The notes below the pieces were generated by a model, which saw only the letters and a list, made by a program, of their open reading frames with translations, had not been told where the DNA came from and ran no database searches. Positions 16,939 through 24,710 of a DNA stretch of 26,416 nt are shown in pieces; within the stretch, counting starts at the first letter, position 1; each line of letters opens with the position of its first letter. The DNA lies in assembly GCA_035943195.1 (NCBI GenBank), contig DASZCK010000036.1:1-26416 (forward strand), written 5' to 3'. The position numbers were made by a program, and so were the translations under genes. The stretch comes from DAIDKA01 sp035943195 (lineage in GTDB: Bacteria; Pseudomonadota; Gammaproteobacteria; Steroidobacterales; Steroidobacteraceae).

Positions 16939-17318
16939 GATGAGAACCGCGTGCGATGCACGAGCATGCTTTGGCTGAACGCCGGTGTCGGGTGCTTGTC
17001 TGCCTGCACTTCGAAACGCAGGTTAATTGGGCCGTGCAGGTCATCGAGTTGGCCCTTCGGAAGCTCGATCTTCCACTGCTGCTCCCAGACACCGCCAGCG
17101 AGTTTGCCGTCGAAGCTCTTGACTACTTCGCGTCGGCTCGCACCTTCTTCACGAAAGACTTTGACTGCCAGGGGTGTATTGTCCGCGGTCCATCGTGCTT
17201 CAACGCGCAACCAGACCGCCTCGAGCAAACGCGCTACGCTCGCGGAGAAGAACGCGCGAATCTCCGAATCGATTACCTCCGGGTGAATGACATCGGTGTC
17301 GCCAACAAAGTCCATCAT
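16935..17318 (-). CDS. Small Ig-like-fold protein of the hydrolase operon
   Basis: A 127-aa protein without signal peptide or membrane segment. Residues about 32-110 have the alternating hydrophobic pattern of one Ig-like beta-sandwich (VWLRVEARW, LAVKVFREE, GVWEQQWKIEL, INLRFEVQAD). This resembles the modules near the C-terminus of the upstream carrier protein, which end in a similar GGxxxxxW strand. It overlaps both neighbours by 4 bases (ATGA at each side), which implies translational coupling and a fixed stoichiometry. It may be an adaptor or chaperone linking the carrier to the hydrolase. No named family is recognised. Confidence 0.68.
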   Translation of the reverse strand: MMDFVGDTDVIHPEVIDSEIRAFFSASVARLLEAVWLRVEARWTADNTPLAVKVFREEGASRREVVKSFDGKLAGGVWEQQWKIELPKGQLDDLHGPINLRFEVQADKHPTPAFSQSMLVHRTRFSS

Positions 17319-18808
17319 GTTGACCCATCGGTTCCATCAGAGTTATGCGCAGGGAAGACCGCCACATGCCGAGACGTGTGCTGCAAATTGGCGGCCTGAA
17401 CGGTGTAATTGAAGTCACGTCGGCCGGGGTCGCCGCGCGGCGACGGCGCCGCCGCGGCCGGTACGGTCCAGATTGATTCGACGACGCCCCCCTTTACGGT
17501 GGCCGAACGCGTATCGATAAGCGTATTCCGACCGCCTCGCCACTGCTTCTCGAAGATCTTGAGGGTCGCGTTTTCACCGTCGGGTATGCCACGCAAAATC
17601 GCGCGTAACGTGAGTGTATCGCCTTCCTGCGCCTGGGCGGACGACCACTCGGCGCTTATGGCGCGGTGACGGACCGCCAGCGGGGCCGACTTTCGCCAAA
17701 CCTTCCTGATTGAGGCCTTGAAGACGAATTGGTCGTCCGGCGACGCGATTGAGCTTGGCGTCCACCTTGTTGCTACGTGACCGTCGGAATCCAGTCGACC
17801 CCTCAAACTGGCGACCACCTCAGCGTCGCGCTCCCGATATAGCCGAAAGATGTCGAACTTAACTGACTCGCCAGCCGGGTAGCCGTCGCTTACCTCGACG
17901 GAGAGTTCCACCGGTTCATGCGCGTCAATTTCATCCTCGCTCCAATTTGCCGCCTCGATGTCCAGGATCTGGATGGAGGCACTGCCGGATGGCTGTTCTT
18001 CGTAACGGACTGTGCCCTGCGAATTGAGTTGGTCCTTGATGTCACTCGCGTCCGGTAACGTGATGCGATATTGCGCGCCCGCAAGCGGGCGCGTGCCTGA
18101 GTCCTTGAATCTGAATTCGACCCAGTGTTTCTGCTCGCTGGCAGACCTGCGAGCTGCCGGCTCGGAACTTGGCGTACTTTCGCGCGTGCGTGCTCTGATT
18201 TGCGCGTCGCGAAGCACCAACACCAATCCCTCGGCAGCGGCGGGTGGTATCGAATCCTGGGCCAACCGCGGCAATACCTTCTCCAGGAGTTGTCTGAGCA
18301 CCATGCCTGTCCATGGAGAGCCGAGTGCCCGGGCGAGGATCCGTTGGGCCTCATCCCTCTCAATAACGCGTATCTCGCGTGGAGCGCGGTTCTGACTCGC
18401 AGACGCGCTGGCCAGAAGTTCGTACGAGCGGCCATCGACAGCCAACACGCCTCCAGTCAGATTACGGAACTCGCGCAGGATATCGAGCTGCTGTGCGTCC
18501 TGGGTCGCGTGCGCAGCCGTCTGTTGGGAGTCTGCCGCGCAACTCGTCAGAACTATCACGGTCCCGCCGGCGACCTGACGAAGCAATTGTGTCCGAAGTC
18601 TGACATCGCTGACCCGGCAAAGCGGCACGCCGTCATTCAGGCCCGCGCGAAGAACGAATGGGCGCAACCCGGATGGTATGTTCGCCAGTGCACGCTCCAG
18701 CAGGTGCACCGCGATGACGGGCGCAACCTTGGTTCCGGCTCCCTGCGCGGGCATCGAGGCAACATTGCACAAGAATATGTCGACCCCAGCGGCTCTCACG
18801 CGGAACAT
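17315..18808 (-). CDS. Carrier-like protein: unknown N-terminal domain, transthyretin-like module, two Ig-like modules
   Basis: A 497-aa protein without signal peptide. Residues 1-205 form a domain I do not recognise (FLCNVASMPAQ, VIVLTSCAADS). A low-complexity Ser/Arg linker (about 208-226) follows. Then comes a transthyretin-like module (228-286) starting HWVEFRFKD and containing YRITLPDA and ILDIEAANW. This pattern is common in VgrG extensions and other type VI secretion effector-associated proteins. Two Ig-like modules (about 294-372 and 377-449) follow, each ending with a Gly-rich turn and a Trp strand. The ATG at 18808 is chosen because AGAGGAAAG lies just upstream and a promoter lies at 18858-18886; the longest ORF start (18886) is inside that promoter. 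It heads a three-gene operon and probably delivers or scaffolds the hydrolase. Confidence 0.72.
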   Translation of the reverse strand: MFRVRAAGVDIFLCNVASMPAQGAGTKVAPVIAVHLLERALANIPSGLRPFVLRAGLNDGVPLCRVSDVRLRTQLLRQVAGGTVIVLTSCAADSQQTAAHATQDAQQLDILREFRNLTGGVLAVDGRSYELLASASASQNRAPREIRVIERDEAQRILARALGSPWTGMVLRQLLEKVLPRLAQDSIPPAAAEGLVLVLRDAQIRARTRESTPSSEPAARRSASEQKHWVEFRFKDSGTRPLAGAQYRITLPDASDIKDQLNSQGTVRYEEQPSGSASIQILDIEAANWSEDEIDAHEPVELSVEVSDGYPAGESVKFDIFRLYRERDAEVVASLRGRLDSDGHVATRWTPSSIASPDDQFVFKASIRKVWRKSAPLAVRHRAISAEWSSAQAQEGDTLTLRAILRGIPDGENATLKIFEKQWRGGRNTLIDTRSATVKGGVVESIWTVPAAAAPSPRGDPGRRDFNYTVQAANLQHTSRHVAVFPAHNSDGTDGST

Positions 18809-18857
18809 GACGCTTTCCTCTGCTGTCTTGCAGCGCAGCATTTGATGGAATTTCTTA

Positions 18858-18886
18858 ATTAGACGTTGCTTCGAGCTGCCTCGCAA
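18858..18886 (-). promoter_or_regulatory. Predicted sigma-70 promoter of the carrier/hydrolase operon
   Basis: On the minus strand TTGCGA (18886-18881) and TCTAAT (18863-18858) are separated by 17 bases, a good -35/-10 pair. Transcription would start near 18851, about 43 bases before the chosen ATG. The remaining bases up to the IS element (18887-19035) show no gene. Confidence 0.5.
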
Positions 18887-19035
18887 GCAGAAGTCGGCGG
18901 CAAGAGTGGCGAATCTTGCACAATCTGAGCTGGACTCAACCTATCGACGGTGAGACGACCTACTGCTCTCGAGGGCGCCACCAGCGCGACAACTGCGAGG
19001 TCTCGTCCTTCCGATAGCTCCGGGATTGAAGTGAA

Positions 19036-19039
19036 CTAA
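19036..19039. repeat. Left target-site duplication CTAA of the IS
   Basis: CTAA directly outside the left inverted repeat, matching CTAA at 20331-20334. It fits the YTAR target of IS5-type elements. Confidence 0.8.
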
Positions 19040-19054
19040 CAGGGTGATGCAAAA
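19040..19054 (+). repeat. Left terminal inverted repeat of the IS
   Basis: The 15 bases CAGGGTGATGCAAAA are the exact reverse complement of the right end at 20316-20330. Similarity drops just inside this limit. Confidence 0.92.
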
Positions 19055-19165
19055 ATCTGAAAATGTCTCGACGATCCAAAGCCATCATGTCTTTTGTCCC
19101 CGGCCCCCGGTGCCACCGAACGATTAGGTGTTGCTGCAATAGTTCCGATCAGCGGGGAGGAGCGC

Positions 19166-20253
19166 CTACGTCGAAATTGGTATCAACCGCGACATTCGCA
19201 AGAGATTGTAAGCACTGGCAGCGAGGCAGGCATACAACTGAGTGCGCTTGATGCCGATGAATCGGGTCTTGCGAAAGCCGGCGACCGTTTTGAGCCACCC
19301 GAAGATCTCCTCGACACGCTTTCGCTTTCGCTTGCGCTGACTTTGTCGATAGCTGTCATGCCGAGTGCTGCGCGCATCCAGGACGGGATGCGGCGGCTCG
19401 CGATGCGCGCAATGTCCGGCCGGATCCCATGTTCACGCAGGTGCACAACGAACGCCTTGCTGCGGTACCCCTTGTCGGCGCCGATGCTGACGGGGCGAAT
19501 CCGCCGCCGACGTTGGCGGGACAACAAGGCCTGCGCCGCCTTCGGTTCGGCCAATCTGGCGTCGGTAATCTGCAGATCAGCGCACAGCCCGCTGCGGTTC
19601 TCCATCAGCGCGTGACCGGCAAATCTGAGCTTCGCCGGCTGTCCCCAGCCGCGGCGCATCAACTACGCCTCCCCATCTGTCGCGCTCTCGTGTGTGGCGT
19701 TCGTACGCCGCTCGCCCTTGAAGTCGACCATCCCAGTGCCATCGCCGCCATCCTTGGGCGGCCCCCCTCCCTTCTTCTTCAAACTCTTCAGGCTCGCCCA
19801 GCTCTCAAGAAGAGTCGAGTCCACCGTGAAATGCTCGGCCGGGAGCAGCTGGCGGGAACGAGCAAGTTGGAGAACCTGGTCAAAAAATTGCCGTGCTACA
19901 TCCGTATCGACCAACCGCTCGCGCAACCTCGAGAAGTTCGACTGATCGAGCCCGGGCTCGTCCATGTTCATATCCAAAAACCAGCGGTACAGCAGGTTGT
20001 AATCGAGCTGCCCGCAGAACGCCCGATCCGATCGGACCGAGTACAGCGCAATCAGCAGCTGGCCCTTCAATCGTTCCGGGGCGATCGATGGGCGTCCCGC
20101 GCTCGCATACAGGCCATCCAGCTGCGCGCTGATCGCCCGCAGCGCCCGGTCGGCGTCGGCCTTGATCTGGCGCAGCGGATGCTCCGCCGGCACTCGCCGT
20201 TCCGGCGACAAATAGGAGAACATTCCATCTTGCGGACTGACGTCACCGCGCAA
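19166..20253 (-). pseudogene. IS5-family transposase, broken by a nonsense codon and a frameshift
   Basis: Read leftward from ATG 20253, the protein has the IS5 N-terminus (MFSYLSPERRVPAEHPLR, ALYSVRSDRAFC, LLYRWFLDM, FTVDSTLLESWAS). At 19663-19665 a TAG replaces the codon normally found in the EA-x-LMR stretch, and the same frame continues with GHALMENRSGL and GADKGY. Near 19385 a one-base loss moves the rest to another frame. There RKRVEEIFGWLKTVAGF (with the last DDE Glu) and YNLLRM are intact up to a TAG at 19166-19168. About 362 codons in all, so the gene was full-length and is now inactive unless the stop is suppressed and the frame restored. Confidence 0.9.
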
Positions 20254-20315
20254 CGGATCAACTCCGTCAACTCGACGTTGTCTATTATCTCGCAGGAGCC
20301 AAATAAATTTAGGCG

Positions 20316-20330
20316 TTTTGCATCACCCTG
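20316..20330 (-). repeat. Right terminal inverted repeat of the IS
   Basis: Reverse complement of 19040-19054 over 15 bases; the CTAA target duplication follows at 20331. Confidence 0.92.
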
Positions 20331-20334
20331 CTAA
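20331..20334. repeat. Right target-site duplication CTAA of the IS
   Basis: Matches the CTAA at 19036-19039 on the other side of the element. Confidence 0.8.
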
Positions 20335-20516
20335 CGGGCAAGTCCTGTAACGTGGCGGTGAATTTGTGGCTGGGATTCGGGACGAACATCTGTTTGATCG
20401 CGAAAGCAGCTGTCATCGTGCCAAGAATTTCCGCGTTACGCCGATCTGTCGACAAGAGCCGTGAGCTATTGCCGCTTCATAGTTCGTCGCGCTCGAGATC
20501 TCACCGAGCCTCCTAT

Positions 20517-20637
20517 GTGCCCGGTACCGGCAAGCTGTTCGTAATCGAGGGCGGCAGGCTTTCGCTATGCAGGCGTGACCTCGACGGACTCGATGGTCTC
20601 GGTGGTCGAAGGTATCTATCCAGGCTAGGCGCCGGCC
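20517..20637 (+). pseudogene. Relic of the O-methyltransferase 3' end
   Basis: Bases 20517-20549 match 26 of 33 with the OMT gene at 12781-12813 (VPGTGKLFVIE against VPDTGKLFDIE). The equivalent of 12814-12872 (59 bases) is missing, and 20550-20637 then matches 87 of 88. The missing piece shifts the frame, so no C-terminal protein is encoded. The sharp change in identity suggests that the two parts have different histories, for example a divergent paralogue joined to a recent copy. The interval 20335-20516 to its left holds nothing recognisable. Confidence 0.8.
20550..20637 (+). repeat. Right copy of 88-bp direct repeat (OMT gene 3' end)
   Basis: Pairs with 12873-12960, one mismatch. It ends two bases before the first base of the MFS stop codon (20639), which suggests that the OMT and MFS genes were once convergent neighbours. 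Confidence 0.93.
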
Positions 20638-20638
20638 C

Positions 20639-22114
20639 TCAGTGACCAGGCGCCGGTTGCGCCGTGGGCCTGCGCACAAAAAACACGCAGGCCACGGCGA
20701 ACAGCGAGATGATGGCGCCGCACAGAAAGCCACCGCCTATCCCACCCGACAGAGCATCGAGCGGGGCGAGGCCGCGCGCACCCAGTGTGGCAGCCCGGGC
20801 CGACATCAATGCCACGAACAACGCAACGCCAGCGGCTCCGGCCGCTTGCTGGATGGTGCCGATGACGGCGCTGCCGTGGGAGTAGAGGCTTGGCTTCACC
20901 GACGACAGGCTGACTGTGAAGAGCGGTGTGAAGAGCAAGGCAAAGCCGATGCTCATCACGACATGTCCTGCCAGGATATAGCCGACATGGGTGTGCGGCC
21001 CAAGCAATGTCATGGCCCACAGCACGACACTGACTATGATGACTCCGGGAACCAACAGCATGATCGGGCCGACCCGGTCGTAAAGGCGACCGACATGGGG
21101 TCCGAGCAGACCCATGAGCAGGCCACCCGGCAGAAGCAGCAGCCCGGTCTGCAGGGTGTTGAGGCCCAGTACGTTCTGCAGGTAGATGGGCAGCAGGATG
21201 ATGGTACCGAACAGGGCCATCATCATGCTCGCCATCAGCAGCACCGACATCGTGAAATTACGGGACGCAAAGGTACGTAGATCGAGCAGCGGGTAGCCTG
21301 TCTCCTGTTGCTTGATCTGCCGGAAGATGAAGAATGCCAGGAACACCGCGCCAATCGCCGTCCACGCGCCCGCCGTGTGCGCTCCGGCGGTCGCCACGCC
21401 GACGTTGCTGAGTCCGTAAACGATGCCGCCGAAGGCGATTGCGGACAGCACCACGGAGATTCCATCAAGGCGGGCACTGTGCGGGGTCGTTACGTTCACC
21501 ATGCGGCGCGCGCCCAGAGCCAGGGCACCGAGGGAGATGGGCAGCACCAGCAGGAACATCCAGCGCCAGCTCAAGTAGTTGAGGATGACACCCGAGATCG
21601 TGGGGCCGATGGCGGGCGCCACCGATATGACCGTGGTGATGAAGCCCATGGTCTTGCCGCGGGTCTGCGGCGGTGCCAGCGTCATGGCCGTGGTCATCAG
21701 CAGCGGCATCATGATCGCGGTCCCGGATGCCTGGATGATGCGGGCGATCACCAGGACCTCGAGATTCGGCGCCAGGGTGGCTACCAGCGTGCCCAGCGAA
21801 AACAATGACAGGGCCCATTGAAAGACCGGCCTTGTGTTCAATCTCTGCAGCAAGAAGCCGGTGACCGGAATGATCACGGACATGGTCAGGAGGAATGCCG
21901 TCGTCAGCCACTGCACCGCATCGGCCGTGACCTTGAGATCGTGCATCAGCCGCGGCAGGGCCACGGCCATCAGAGTCTCATTGAGAATCACGACGAAGGT
22001 CGCGACCAGCAACAGGTTGATGACGAGTTTGTTGCGCACGGCGATATCCGGGCTCAGCGCATCAACGGCGCCCTCTGGGCCCAGATTGGCCACACTTGTC
22101 GAATCCTCGGACAC
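20639..22114 (-). CDS. MFS multidrug exporter, DHA2 (EmrB/QacA) family
   Basis: Proton-driven inner-membrane exporter with about 14 helices in 491 aa. Family signs are NETLMAVALPRLMHDL in helix 1 (motif D1-like), WLTTAFLLTMSVIIPVTGFL in helix 2, the motif A region LNTRPVFQWAL, and motif C with VISVAPAIGPTISGVI. This matches DHA2 drug exporters. The GTG at 22114 is chosen because the longer ORF to 22189 would overlap the upstream GNAT gene, and an AGG lies 7 bases before the GTG. It is the last gene of the minus-strand run. Substrate unknown; the acetyltransferase beside it could hint at detoxification. Confidence 0.88.
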   Translation of the reverse strand: MSEDSTSVANLGPEGAVDALSPDIAVRNKLVINLLLVATFVVILNETLMAVALPRLMHDLKVTADAVQWLTTAFLLTMSVIIPVTGFLLQRLNTRPVFQWALSLFSLGTLVATLAPNLEVLVIARIIQASGTAIMMPLLMTTAMTLAPPQTRGKTMGFITTVISVAPAIGPTISGVILNYLSWRWMFLLVLPISLGALALGARRMVNVTTPHSARLDGISVVLSAIAFGGIVYGLSNVGVATAGAHTAGAWTAIGAVFLAFFIFRQIKQQETGYPLLDLRTFASRNFTMSVLLMASMMMALFGTIILLPIYLQNVLGLNTLQTGLLLLPGGLLMGLLGPHVGRLYDRVGPIMLLVPGVIIVSVVLWAMTLLGPHTHVGYILAGHVVMSIGFALLFTPLFTVSLSSVKPSLYSHGSAVIGTIQQAAGAAGVALFVALMSARAATLGARGLAPLDALSGGIGGGFLCGAIISLFAVACVFFVRRPTAQPAPGH

Positions 22115-22145
22115 GTCTTTACCTGCTGCTCCTCTCGCGACGACT

Positions 22146-22703
22146 TCACGCGGTGGGCACACGATAGCGCAAGCCCGGCTGCCCGCCATATTGTTGGGGT
22201 TTGATGAAGGTCTCCACCAATGCTCCGCCGCAGGCCAGGATAACCCGCTGCGAGGCCACGTTGTCAGGGTCGGTGGTGAGTTCGACGAAGTTCAGGCCGA
22301 CTGCGCGGGCTTCCGGGAGCAGCAACCTGAGTGCCGCGGTGGCGTACCCCATGCGTCTTTTCCACGGCACCACGCTGAAGCCGATGTGGCCGAGGCAGTA
22401 GGGCGGCAGCTCGTGCGTTCCCTGCTGCCAGCGAAGGTTGATGCTGCCGCAGAACTCTGCGTCCCAAAGCCAACGGCGAAACCCGGGAAGCCGCGCAACG
22501 GTAGATCCATCCGGAAGGGTGACAGGACCGCCCTTTGCTTCGCGATCCTCAAGACCGGCCACAAACCCCGCCGCATCGGCGTGGATCCGGGCCAGCTCCT
22601 CCGCGGCCGCAGCCGCCCCACGCACTGTGTCCGCGGACCAGCCGCGTTCCAGTGCCGCAACGTAACCCGCCAGCAACTGCGTTGAGGGCCGCACCAGCTG
22701 CAT
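22146..22703 (-). CDS. GNAT-family N-acetyltransferase
   Basis: Predicted acetyl-CoA-dependent acetyltransferase of 185 aa. The GNAT core is clear: LGHIGFSVVPWKRRMGYATAAL (acetyl-CoA pyrophosphate loop, motif A with R/K-R-x-G-Y-A) at about 106-127, followed by LTTDPDNVASQRVILACGG (motif B). The N-terminal 75 residues are less conserved. The ATG lies 3 bases after the stop of the preceding gene, so it belongs to the same operon. The substrate (protein, drug or small amine) cannot be told. Confidence 0.83.
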   Translation of the reverse strand: MQLVRPSTQLLAGYVAALERGWSADTVRGAAAAAEELARIHADAAGFVAGLEDREAKGGPVTLPDGSTVARLPGFRRWLWDAEFCGSINLRWQQGTHELPPYCLGHIGFSVVPWKRRMGYATAALRLLLPEARAVGLNFVELTTDPDNVASQRVILACGGALVETFIKPQQYGGQPGLRYRVPTA

Positions 22704-22706
22704 TCG

Positions 22707-24074
22707 TTACTGCAGTGACTTCAGAACATCCTCCGGCACGCCCGTGTCATCAGGCTTGTCCCAGCCGGCCTCGAAGTACTTCTCCCACACCTGCGCCCAG
22801 GGTCTGCCGTAGTAGTCGACGAAATCCGGATCATTCTTGCTCAGCTGCTTGGGCCGGCCATCCACATTCTTGATATTGCTCAGGCACTCGATGAAGGTGA
22901 ACCGCGCCTTGGGATCATCCGCGGTGGCGCGCCGCAGGAAACGGTCCTTCACCACCACCGGCTGCAGTAATGCCTCGGGGTCATAGAAGACGGCCTCGTC
23001 CTCGATGCCGATGAACTTTCCGCTGGCGTCGAGCACGGGCTTGAAGGTCTCCACCGTCTCGAGCTTACCGCTGTTCTCGAACATCGTATGTTGGGTCCAG
23101 GCCTGAACGTTTGCGGTCCAGGCGACCAGCGTGGTGCCATCCCAGAATCCGACCGTCTCGCCGTACCATTGCGGCACCTTCTGCACGTGTTCCTTGCCGA
23201 TCAGGACCTGGCGCAGGAAGTTGTCGGCGATGCCGGAGAGGAACTGAACCTGATTGACGGTGACGGTCAGCTGGAACTGATCGCCGCGGGAGGGCCATGC
23301 CCACCAGCGCGTGAACCCTTCCGGATAGCAGAATTCCGCATTCCATTGCTTGGAGTTGTCGACGGTCTCGTGGTAGAGCATCTGCACGTACCGCTTCTGA
23401 TACTCCGGCGTCAGCAGCGACACGATGGTCGATGGCTGATTGATTCCGCCCCAGAACCAGCGTTCTCCGGTCAGGCCCAGCCGTCCGAAGGGAGAATTGA
23501 CGCGGTCGTTGGCCGTGACGCCGGGAAAGTCGGTGGCCTTGGGGTCCCTGCGGTAGAAGCCATCCCAATCAGGCGTCGTCGCCTTGGTATATTGGGTCGG
23601 GCCGCCATGCGCTTTTGCGGCTGCCAGCAACGCCTCGTAATGCTCCTTCGCGGTTTTGTAGGGAAGGTGGCTGATGATGTCCTGGCGGGGAAAGTCGATG
23701 CTGCAGTTGCCCCACGAGGCGCTGCCCGGCGGGTGTGCGCCGATGCGACCGGTCTCCCACATGTATTCGACCATCTCGCGCGGCGTATTGCAGCGGTAGT
23801 AGCGCGGGTCGGTCCAGTGCGCCCGATCCTTGTAGAAGTTCTTGGACGTGAACATGTCGATGGCCAGCGGCTTGGTGCCCGTCGGCGGTCCTACGTAAGG
23901 GGGGATCTGCCGGGTGGTCTGACGCCCCAGGCCGGAGCCGAGCCCGGGCGGCGCCCCCACTGGCGCCGAACTGGCTGCCGGTCCGGAGCCCGGGGTCTGG
24001 GAAATCGCCAGTCGCGCGCTGCCAACGAGCGTGAGCGACGCGACCAACGCGCACAGTTGAGCAAATGCTTTCAT
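22707..24074 (-). CDS. Conserved secreted protein of unknown function beside DUF6644 genes
   Basis: A 455-aa exported protein. It has a signal peptide (MKAFAQLCALVASLTLVG, cleavage near residue 25) and a Gly/Pro/Ser-rich spacer (27-66). The mature domain is rich in Trp, Tyr and Phe (RWFWGGINQPS, TRWWAWPSRGDQF, VPQWYGETVGFWDG). Such a surface suggests binding of hydrophobic or sugar ligands. GxTVGFWDGxTLV recalls repeated secreted proteins that occur beside DUF6152/DUF6644 genes in proteobacteria. Four Cys residues could form disulphides. Its ATG overlaps the stop of the upstream DUF6644 gene by 4 bases (ATGA), showing coupling. I cannot name the family. Confidence 0.75.
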   Translation of the reverse strand: MKAFAQLCALVASLTLVGSARLAISQTPGSGPAASSAPVGAPPGLGSGLGRQTTRQIPPYVGPPTGTKPLAIDMFTSKNFYKDRAHWTDPRYYRCNTPREMVEYMWETGRIGAHPPGSASWGNCSIDFPRQDIISHLPYKTAKEHYEALLAAAKAHGGPTQYTKATTPDWDGFYRRDPKATDFPGVTANDRVNSPFGRLGLTGERWFWGGINQPSTIVSLLTPEYQKRYVQMLYHETVDNSKQWNAEFCYPEGFTRWWAWPSRGDQFQLTVTVNQVQFLSGIADNFLRQVLIGKEHVQKVPQWYGETVGFWDGTTLVAWTANVQAWTQHTMFENSGKLETVETFKPVLDASGKFIGIEDEAVFYDPEALLQPVVVKDRFLRRATADDPKARFTFIECLSNIKNVDGRPKQLSKNDPDFVDYYGRPWAQVWEKYFEAGWDKPDDTGVPEDVLKSLQ

Positions 24075-24703
24075 GGGGCAGATTCCTTTTTCGGGCCCGG
24101 TTCGCTCAGGGTAGTCGCAGGCCGCGCCGGGGCCGAACTGCCGCCGGGCGTGCCACTCAGGAAATCATCGAAATCACTTGTCGGCGCCGGCGCTTCCTTG
24201 GCCTCTGCTCCGGTGGTGGTGAAGCCAATGACACGGCCCGAAAAGATGATGGCCATCCACAGCGCAATCGACAACGCTGCCGTCGACCTGCCGATGCCCG
24301 GCGCCGCTCGCGCCGTGTCCCAGCTTGCCACGCGGCGCCCGGCCGTCAGGTGAAAGACGGCCATGTTGATCCCCGCGCACAGCAGCAGCAGCATTTTCAC
24401 CTGAAAAGCCGTGTTGTGTGCGTACACGCGGGCGTTGGTGGTGAACATCAGCGCCCCAGTCAGCACCGACACTGCGAAGGCGCCCCACGTCATCCGCAGC
24501 AGCTCGGACGACATTCGGGTGAACGGCCGCTGGCGGGAGGCCAACCCCAGGACCCGCAGATCGACGACCAGGATGGTCCCGAACACCACGGCGAGTGCCA
24601 TGACGTGGATCGATTCCAGGAAGGGGAAGTAATACAGGGAGCTGCGAAGACTCTTGGCAACGCCACTATCCTCGAGACTCTTCAGCCAGCCCGTAATGTC
24701 CAC
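24071..24703 (-). CDS. DUF6644-family membrane protein (copy 2)
   Basis: A 210-aa inner-membrane protein with about four helices (for example 31-53, 70-90, 100-118, 141-160) and a Pro/Ala-rich cytoplasmic or periplasmic tail. It has the DUF6644 layout: an N-terminal amphipathic stretch, LESIHVMAL with His33 in helix 1, VDLRVLGL after it, and FQVKMLLLL before helix 3. The conserved His could be a ligand site, by analogy with cytochrome b561-type folds; this is inference. It starts with GTG, 7 bases after the stop of the sister gene, and overlaps the next gene by 4 bases. Paralogue of the 24711 gene. Confidence 0.8.
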   Translation of the reverse strand: MDITGWLKSLEDSGVAKSLRSSLYYFPFLESIHVMALAVVFGTILVVDLRVLGLASRQRPFTRMSSELLRMTWGAFAVSVLTGALMFTTNARVYAHNTAFQVKMLLLLCAGINMAVFHLTAGRRVASWDTARAAPGIGRSTAALSIALWMAIIFSGRVIGFTTTGAEAKEAPAPTSDFDDFLSGTPGGSSAPARPATTLSEPGPKKESAP

Positions 24704-24710
24704 TGGGACT

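Larger units (their letters stand above)
19040..20330 (-). mobile_element. IS5-family insertion sequence, decayed
   Basis: A 1291-bp element with perfect 15-bp terminal inverted repeats (19040-19054 and 20316-20330) and a CTAA duplication on both sides. It encodes one IS5-type DDE transposase on the minus strand, interrupted by a nonsense codon and a frameshift. Size, ends, target and protein motifs agree with IS5. It sits inside the putative inserted segment, close to its right edge. Intact ends with a broken transposase mean it could move only if helped by a related element. Confidence 0.92.
12961..20637. other. Putative inserted segment bounded by the 88-bp direct repeat
   Basis: About 7.7 kb between the two OMT-end copies contains the Asp-box secreted protein, the carrier/hydrolase operon and a decayed IS5-family element. 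The simplest history is OMT and MFS genes that ended tail to tail, later separated by DNA carrying or creating a second copy of the OMT 3' end. No integrase or recombinase other than the IS transposase is seen. Bases 12961-13232 show no convincing gene: one 54-codon open frame before a stop at 13152 lacks a good start. The segment's status as a unit is inferred. Confidence 0.55.

Noticed and set aside
16342..17286. 314-aa plus-strand ORF across the hydrolase and Ig-like genes
   Set aside because: It crosses a gene boundary on the other strand and has no domain; the minus-strand genes have motifs and coupled starts.
19429..20334. 301-aa plus-strand ORF in the IS
   Set aside because: Antisense of the IS5 transposase, which has clear family motifs.
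23088..24353. 421-aa plus-strand ORF (and 24654-25811)
   Set aside because: Both are antisense to the DUF6644 and secreted-protein genes and span several genes with no domain.
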